A stretch of 64,000 nt of DNA from Aquarana catesbeiana. Taxonomy: Eukaryota; Chordata; Amphibia; Anura; Ranidae. The number at the start of each line of letters is the position of its first letter. Position 1 is the stretch's first letter. Under the pieces are notes generated by a model, which was not told where the DNA came from, did no database searches, and saw only the letters and a program-made list of their open reading frames with translations. The position numbers and the translations under genes are program-made. Shown here piece after piece: positions 57,860-64,000 of the stretch. The stretch is from NCBI RefSeq assembly GCF_042186555.1, contig NC_133325.1:89680982-89744981 (forward strand). Direction: 5' to 3'.

Positions 57860-58370
57860 CAGGGGTCCCCAAACTTCCTAAACAAAGGGCCAGTTTATTG
57901 TCCTTCAAACTTCAGGGGGGGCGGCACTGTGGCTAGTGAATTAGAAAATATCCTGTTGTCAGAGGGAGTAAACCGTGCCCCATGATTATCATTAGGGGGC
58001 GTAAGAGTGCCCCATTGTTGATATCAACGGGAGGAATAGTGCTTCATTAATTAGTGTCAGTGGTTGGAATAGTGCCCCATTATTGGTGTCAATGGGAGGA
58101 AGAGTGCGCCATCATGGGTGTCAATGAGAGGAAGAGTGCGTCATCATGGGTGTCAATGAGAGGAAGAGTGCACCATCATGGGTGTCAATGGGAGGAAGAG
58201 TGCGCCATCACTGGTGTCAATGGGAAGAATAGTGCATCATTATTGGTGTCAGTAGGAGGAATAGTGCCCTATTGTTGGTGTCAGTGTCAGGAAATATGCC
58301 CCAAGGGCTGGATAAAAGCTAGCAGAGGGCCATATCTAGCCCCAGGGCCACAGTTTGAAGACCACTACTG
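57860..58370. mobile_element. hAT-like element with internal minisatellite
   Basis: Ends CAGGGGTCCCCAAACTTCC and, inverted, CAGTAGTGGTCTTCAAACTG. Immediate flanks do not give a clean 8-bp duplication. The interior is mostly the array at 57985-58290, then GGGCCATATCTAGCCCCAGG. Confidence 0.65.
57985..58290. repeat. Minisatellite, unit about 32 bp
   Basis: About 9 copies of a unit with GGTGTCAATGGGAGGAAGAG and TGCGCCATCAT. The plus-strand 115-codon frame over it is an artefact. Confidence 0.9.
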
Positions 58371-58926
58371 TAGACTGTCATTTTCATCCTTCCTTTGCTA
58401 ATTGACAAGCACTGACTTGGAGTGAGCATTTGCATGTCTGGTTAGTTTAGGATAAGGATGACAGCCTAAAGAGTCCACCTTCACAAATAATTCTGTTAAG
58501 GCAACTTCTACATCTATCCATGAATCAAACATAAAACAGTGCAAGGTATGGAGCGCCACAAAAAGAAAAATCAGTGGGCTGATCAAGCATATGGAAATAC
58601 ATTTTATTGCTGTATAAATTTCCAGCACGTTTTCAAAGCCTAAAAACACCCCCTCCTTCAGGGTTTGTAAAAAGAAATGTACAATATGCTGTTTGAAAAA
58701 AAGTCATTCAATTGCCCTGCTGACTTTTTTTTAATGATGTTCCATTTTTTACTCTATTTTATGTTTGCACCCAAAGTTCCCATGAGTACAACACTGGTGC
58801 CCGGTTTAGTGGTAGACTTTTTAATGTCAGATCTGTACCTTGAACATAAGAACAATTAATCCATCCTAAGATTCAGGGCCACCCTTTCACCAAACTGTTC
58901 ATATATCTATTCTGACAGATTTTCTT
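58371..58926. other. Intronic stretch
   Basis: Nothing recognised. Confidence 0.4.
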
Positions 58927-59497
58927 TAAAGAGTAACTCCACTTTTGTTGAGAAAAAAATATTCACCTCTGGGTGATCTATGTACATTGGGGCATGTTAC
59001 CAAACTTTGTTGCAGATTCCCACCTTTTGTTAGTCTGAAGAAATAGTTTGTCTTTCTGTGTCTGTGTGCTAAGTGAATCTGTATGGGAGTGGTTTTATAA
59101 TTATTAATCAGCTGCCGCATCTGCAGGGTTCCAAATAGGAAAGTTGCAGGGTCTGCATCCCTTTAGACATGATTTCCCCTTGGGAGTATCTCACCAAAAA
59201 TGGTGGTTTTGTTGCAGGGGATGCTCAAAATCGAATTTGTTTCTTAGTGCAGACTTCTGGGAAAATCAGTGAGCCGATCACACAAGCAGGAAATTACATT
59301 TCTGGGGGGCGTTCTGTACGCCATCTATGTACAGAATGCCTCCAGGTAGCCACATTGAGTTGCATTTTACAGAAGGTTACAGTGCTGCAGATTGAAAAGG
59401 CAATTTTGTGTAACATTAAATATATATACTTAGTTTATATTATTATTTTTTTATTATTTGCTAATTTTTTTTCCCTCAAAAGTGGAGTTACCCTTTC
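58927..59497. mobile_element. MITE with AGTAACTCCACTTTTG ends
   Basis: AAAGAGTAACTCCACTTTTG and CAAAAGTGGAGTTACCCTTT are clean inverted termini. The 154-codon frame starting within it is not a gene. Confidence 0.75.
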
Positions 59498-59610
59498 AAC
59501 AAAGATATTATTGGTTTCATGGCCATCCAAAAGCATTCACTGCACCACAGCTTCACCTGAAATAACACAGGGATCACTAGATTTATTGGTAGCTGTAATG
59601 TTATATGTTA

Positions 59611-60029
59611 CTTTTACACTGAAGCGGCGCTAAAACAGCGCTAAAGTGCCGGTCATTTTTGTGGTGCTTTAGCAGCGTTTTATCTGCACTTTTGTGGTGC
59701 TTTTCGGGCACTAGCGGGCTGTTTTTTTTAGGTCTTGTGGCAACGGGACCTTAAAAAGAAGTAAAAAATTACCTCAGTTGCGGTGCTTTCAAAACGCTTT
59801 TGAGGCACTTTGGAAGCACTGCCCATTGATTTTAATGAGCAGGGGAGTTTCGGGAGCACTATTTATAGCGTTCCCAAGCTGCCCAAAGATGCTGCTTGCG
59901 GGACTTTTCCTAATGTCCTGGCAAACGCACCGCCCCACTGTGAATGCACACATTGAAGTGAATGGGAGGCAGTTTTCAGGCGCTTTACAGGCGCTATTTC
60001 TAGAGCTAAAACACCAGTGTGAAAGGGGT
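59611..60029. mobile_element. TA-MITE with TTCACACTGG-type ends
   Basis: CTTTTACACTGAAGCGGCGC and CACCAGTGTGAAAGGGGT form the inverted ends, with TA at 59609-59610 and 60030-60031. The interior has GCGCTTT and AAAGCGC-like words. Relatives are at 6230-6614 and 14187-14585. Confidence 0.65.
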
Positions 60030-60260
60030 TATATTAACACCTCACGGAATTTAGATGCTGGTCTCTCTTTATTTGTCAGTCATTCATGACCAGTGTAGTC
60101 CAGATGTACCCCATCTTTCCTTTTACTGCTATACCACTTGTACTCCAAACCCGCTTTACCTTCCTTCTTGAATTAACGAGACCACACAATGCTTCTGGAG
60201 TATAAATGGCCATAACAGCCTTTTTTATTAAACAATCTGGATAAATACCTCCAATATCAA

Positions 60261-60312
<52 letters not shown>

Positions 60313-61166
60313 ATATAACATCAGTGAGAAACAACATGTTTTTAACCCCAATCTGTTGGTCAATGATGGAGCTACCCCCTTCCACCACATATAACACCAG
60401 TACACTGCGGGAACCATTTTCAATCTGATAGGCCTCCAGCTGTACCGCTCAGAGACAACCCCCTACCCGCAGTGCAACCATACCGGTATCCCTTTTCGGG
60501 AATACACCGGAGGGGCCATACTATTGATGACCCCCCACCCCTTTTACCACATTTGTTTACCGCTACCGTCAACGACCAACAGAAAAACACAGCCAACCCC
60601 CAGCTGTCATGACGACCAACTTCATCCGATCCTGAAAAATAAACACACACATTAACGACACCAACATCAAACTCTAACCAGGGAGGGAGGGTGGGAAAAT
60701 CTGCCTCCTCGTGTCTCCTTCCCAACACACTGCCCCTATCCTGGCTCCGCCCCTTCCTTTTCTATGGCCACTCCCCCCACCGTTCCCGCTGTCTCCTCCC
60801 CACACTCAACCAATCTTTTTAACACTATGTGTGACACACTAGACACATTGTCATACCCGGCCCTACACTATATTTCTCTTCTTTCTATCGTTCCGGGCCT
60901 CACTTTCTGTCTTGACCTCAGATGGATATGTTGTAGCACATAATACCCTTACATGAAAGGTTTACTTACACAGCTATGCCTATTAAACCTAGCTTGCACC
61001 TCATCTACTAATGAGCAAATGTCTCTGTTAAGGATCAGGTAACCTAAAAAAGGCCATCGGAAAAGGGGAGACTTTACAAATACAACAGAATGCTTTCCCA
61101 GTATCAACACACAAACAGTAAAATATTTCAGGAGTTACCAACAGTCCCAGACTTTCCTAGATTTAA
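60030..61166. other. Intronic stretch with (TA)n
   Basis: A (TA)n run at 60262-60310 of about 24 units, and C-rich unstructured sequence at 60400-60800. No gene was recognised. Confidence 0.5.
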
Positions 61167-61402
61167 AGGGGTTGATTTACTAAAGGCAAATAGACTGCGC
61201 ACTTTGAAAAGTGCAGTTGCTCCAGAGCTTAGTAAAAGAGCAGAAGCTCTGCTGACTTCCCTCATCCAATCACGTGCAAGCAAAAATGCTGTTTTTTTAA
61301 ATTACCTTTGCACGAGATTGGGTACTCTTTGCAAAGTGAAGTTTTACCTCATTTACTAAGCTCTGGGGCAACTCCACTTTTCCTTTGGTAAATCAACCCC
61401 AA
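61167..61402. mobile_element. Foldback MITE of the GATTTACTAAAG family
   Basis: The left GGGGTTGATTTACTAAAGGC and right CTTTGGTAAATCAACCCC are inverted. Inner arms (TCCAGAGCTTAGTAAA and TTTACTAAGCTCTGG) extend the foldback. Confidence 0.8.
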
Positions 61403-63639
61403 AATGTCCATTCGCAACATTCACAGCAGAAGCAATGAGGTCCAAAACACACTTTTGCAATTTGACACCTTGCAGCAAAAGGCATGTTAACATGCTCAGC
61501 TGCAACGCACGTAACACATGATACGTTGTGGTAAGACAGCAGGTTGTGGTGCTATCGGTGTGCTGCATCAGAAAGAATGCTGCATGTCTGCTTTTTTGTC
61601 ATTGATTTTGAGGGACTGTCCCTGATTCGGACACAAGGTCCCTCTGTCCCTCTTTCTTCTTCATTTGTCCCTCACTTTGGCCTGATCTATATAGTTGTAT
61701 ATAAAATACACTATTTATCTATCAAAAGCTGTTTTACAGTGCTAAACCTTTCATCCAATTTCTAAACTGCTGTACATTTGTACATTTCAAAAGCCAATAT
61801 AAAGGAAAAGTAATGAAAAAAAAGCACCTGTGGGTTTAACCATTTAACCAATCATATTTTTGTACATTTCTCCTTTAAGGGGGTATGGCAGGGGGTGTGT
61901 CCTATGCCTACATACTTTTGCTAATAGGTGTCCCTCATTCCCATCTCAGAAAGTTGGGAAGTATGCCCATAGCCTGGCCACAAATTTATTTTAAGTGTAA
62001 TGGTTATTTTACAAATACAGTTCAAAGTGGAACATTAGTCAGAAAATTAAGTCCTGATAGATGATGACTTTAGGCTGGCCACTTTTACAGGTATTGCTAT
62101 GTAACACATTATAAATAAGTGTCTATACTATTTAAAATCCAGAAATACACTGTCTCGCCCTGCTCGGCACCTGCTCAGTTGCTCTCCATTTTTAGGCATT
62201 TTTAGGCACTGCTGAGTGTGTAGAGGCCGATCTGCTGACAGCCTTTAAGCAGAATTAAACCCTCCAACACTTTACAGCCAAGGAAGCTGCTTCTGTTTGA
62301 TCTGCAACTGCCACAGTGCAGCACATGTGATCAGTTATGACACCAGCCATTTGATGGTTTGACGGTTCAGTTGAGGACACAAGAAAATGTGACAGTTAGC
62401 AATCCCAGCATTCCAGGAATGGAACTGTTTTTTGAAACCATTAAATCAATGGGTTTAGTTCCGCTTTATGATTTACTGCTGTTCAGGAGCTCTGGGCTTC
62501 AGCAAAAAGTCAGCCTCCAGCAAGGAGAAAAAGAAGCAATGCTGGAGGCAGTTTACAGCACACACTCATTTTGGTGGCATAATTATTAATGTGGAATGTA
62601 TGTTCCTTGTTTAAGAACATTTTTTTTATTAAGTTGTTTTGGGTAAAGTTCCGCTTTAACATTCCCAGCAAAATAAGTGTTTTAGCATAGAATAGTGGCT
62701 GCTCTTCTAGGATTGAAAAATCTGCCATTGTTGGTCACGTTGACTATGTGGACAGAGTTAGATTTGGCATTTTTGTCTCTCATCCATTCAGTTTTAGCTT
62801 CATATACAAGTGAAAGATAGAGGAGCTGCATTTATATTTAATTCGCTACATTTTCTGTAGACATTGAACCTTGCCCAAAACTATTACCAAAATATATATT
62901 TCTCATAGAATGGACAAGTGGAATATGAGTATTTGGGTTCTGATTGTTAATAAGTATGTGGAATCCATTTTTGCAGAGATCTACCATCTATCACAGTTAA
63001 CATTCTCTTTTTTTCACTTTTCTAAGCACAAATAGTATAATAATTAATCTTACCAGTTTTCATGCTACATATCACACGTTTGAGCAATGCATGATGGGGC
63101 TTGCAGTTCCACATTAAGCAATTCATACATGCAGGCTTATTCAAAAAAATAAAAGAATGCGTTTGCCCATAGCAACCAATCATGATCCATCTCATTTTGC
63201 TCCTATGTCAGTAATTTGAACTCCGATTTGAGACTTGGATTACTTCTTTTGCAGTTAGTGCTTTTCTCCTGGCTCTGTCTAGTACACAAGGCCAGTGGAG
63301 TCAAAATATAAAGACATACCACAATAAGATATGCATGGAAACATAAGGTTAAGCAGGTCTCCTAGTGGAAATACTGAGTGGGTAAGCTGGAAATTTGCAG
63401 AAGATTCTCAGTTCTTAGGCTGGTGGCATCATTACCTACCTATGTAATGCTGGCCTAATATGAACTGTGGAGTGTATGTGTCAGTGGAGCTGTCAAGGAC
63501 TTTTCAGGGATGTGTGTTGGTGGCCCAGCTTGTGGCCTGCTTGTGGCCTCCTTGTACCTTGGTAGTTCCTCCTTACCTAAAGTATAAATAGAATGTACGA
63601 TATATGAGCAAAGAGATAAAGGCTTTACCAGGTGATGTC
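61403..63639. other. Intronic stretch before the ASIC coding exon
   Basis: A TTAA-type end (AAAGTTCCGCTTTAA near 62646-62660) suggests a further small element, possibly starting near 62244. Nothing conserved-looking was seen before the acceptor at 63661. Confidence 0.4.
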
Positions 63640-63661
63640 ATCAGCATTTTTGTCTTTACAG
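63640..63661 (+). other. Splice acceptor of ASIC coding exon
   Basis: A pyrimidine-rich tract (TTTTTGTCTTTACAG) ends in AG at 63660-63661, directly before the exon that carries the ASIC start codon at 63669. No coding sequence similar to an ASIC lies upstream, as expected for an intron within the 5' UTR. The tract is moderate rather than strong. Confidence 0.75.
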
Positions 63662-63668
63662 TGTCCGA

Positions 63669-64000
63669 ATGGATGTGAAGGAACCAGAGGAGCTGGGCAG
63701 TCCCCAGCCGGTCACAATTCAGGCCTTTGCAAGTGGCTCCACTTTGCATGGCATTGCTCACATCTTCTCATATGAACGCTTCTCGTGTCGGCGTATGCTC
63801 TGGATTTTGTGTTTCCTTGGCTCCTTGTCTCTTCTGCTATTTGTGTGCACTGAGAGGATCATCTATTACTTTGATTACCCGCACGTCACCAAACTGGATG
63901 AGATTTCAGCTGTCAGGATGACCTTTCCAGCTGTGACCTTCTGTAACCTCAATGAGTTCCGCTTCAGCCGAGTGACAAAGAATGACCTTTACCATGCGGG
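63669..64000 (+). CDS. ASIC1: Acid-sensing ion channel, ASIC1-like, first coding exon (partial, runs off window)
   Basis: This exon encodes the start of a proton-gated, mainly sodium-selective channel subunit of the ENaC/degenerin family, which assembles as plasma-membrane trimers in neurons. The frame is open from ATG 63669 to the window edge (110 codons plus 2 bases). Visible parts are a short acidic N-terminus, IQAFASGSTLHGIAHIFSYE (residues 17-36) with the gating His-Gly pair at 27-28, a first membrane helix at about residues 43-62 (LWILCFLGSLSLLLFVC), VTKLDE at 73-78, the palm segment TFPAVTFCNLNEFRFS (85-100) and NDLYHAG at the edge. From memory these match ASIC1a better than ASIC2, 3 or 4, one residue shorter than human. 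The start is preceded by only 7 exon bases and a splice acceptor, so most of the 5' UTR must lie in an upstream exon. Odd point: the position of human His72 is proline. Family certain; paralogue assignment likely. Confidence 0.93.
   Translation, partial: MDVKEPEELGSPQPVTIQAFASGSTLHGIAHIFSYERFSCRRMLWILCFLGSLSLLLFVCTERIIYYFDYPHVTKLDEISAVRMTFPAVTFCNLNEFRFSRVTKNDLYHA

Larger units (their letters stand above)
52018..63661 (+). other. Putative first intron of the ASIC gene
   Basis: If the donor at 52018 pairs with the acceptor at 63661, this 11.6-kb stretch is intron 1. It holds only simple repeats, a degenerate tandem array, and MITE and hAT fragments listed separately. I see no conserved-looking open frame or other exon. 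A large first intron in the 5' UTR would be normal for a vertebrate channel gene. The pairing itself is inferred. Confidence 0.4.

Noticed and set aside
57860..58370. 8-bp target duplication for this hAT
   Set aside because: Adjacent bases ATGTAGAA and TAGACTGT do not match at the required register, so no duplication is claimed.
59169..59633. 154-codon plus-strand open frame
   Set aside because: Starts within a MITE with clear inverted termini and contains no recognisable domain.

Overview
The window is non-coding vertebrate DNA, and the repeats I recognise point to a frog, most likely a ranid (inference). That rests on Tc1 elements with a CAGTGCCTTGAAAAAG terminus, TTAA-flanked elements ending in AACCACTT, TA-flanked elements ending in TGTACACACG, many hAT-like ends of the CAGGGGTCTC type, and an L1-superfamily LINE. 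I see no bacterial features: no operons, Shine-Dalgarno sites or CRISPR. Nearly all open frames above 60 codons are chance frames or fall inside tandem repeats.

One host gene is supported. At the right edge (63662-64000) a splice acceptor is followed by the start codon and first 110 codons of an acid-sensing ion channel close to ASIC1, running off the window. A candidate non-coding first exon with a CAG|GTGAGT donor ends at 52017, which would make 52018-63661 an intron of about 11.6 kb. The DNA left of about 51.2 kb would then be upstream intergenic sequence.

From 1 to 33 kb the window is a mosaic of non-autonomous transposons, three Tc1-derived elements (14785-15505, 18042-20127, 22031-23377), a tRNA-derived SINE, solo LTRs and LTR remnants (4117-4995, 11040-12194, 20568-21546, 23546-24247), a GATA microsatellite and a large foldback element (28951-29843). 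Several elements sit inside others, with target-site duplications that give the order of insertion.

From 33.9 to 45.4 kb lies a multi-level nest. A hAT-like element was split by an L1 retrotransposon (34233-41490), which was itself hit by two hAT elements (34496-35474 and 36816-38832). It is followed by another element carrying about 1.5 kb of a short satellite (41715-43215) and by a solo LTR (44300-45381).

From 47.4 to 51.2 kb is a 30-bp-unit minisatellite of nearly 100 copies with a higher-order period near 244/270 bp, split by a 5'-truncated L1 with a perfect 14-bp target duplication. It lies about half a kilobase upstream of the candidate ASIC first exon. The putative intron holds more small transposons and simple repeats. 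A recurring theme is that several different hAT-like elements each carry their own internal tandem array. All calls come from reading the sequence by eye; no alignment or database search was run.
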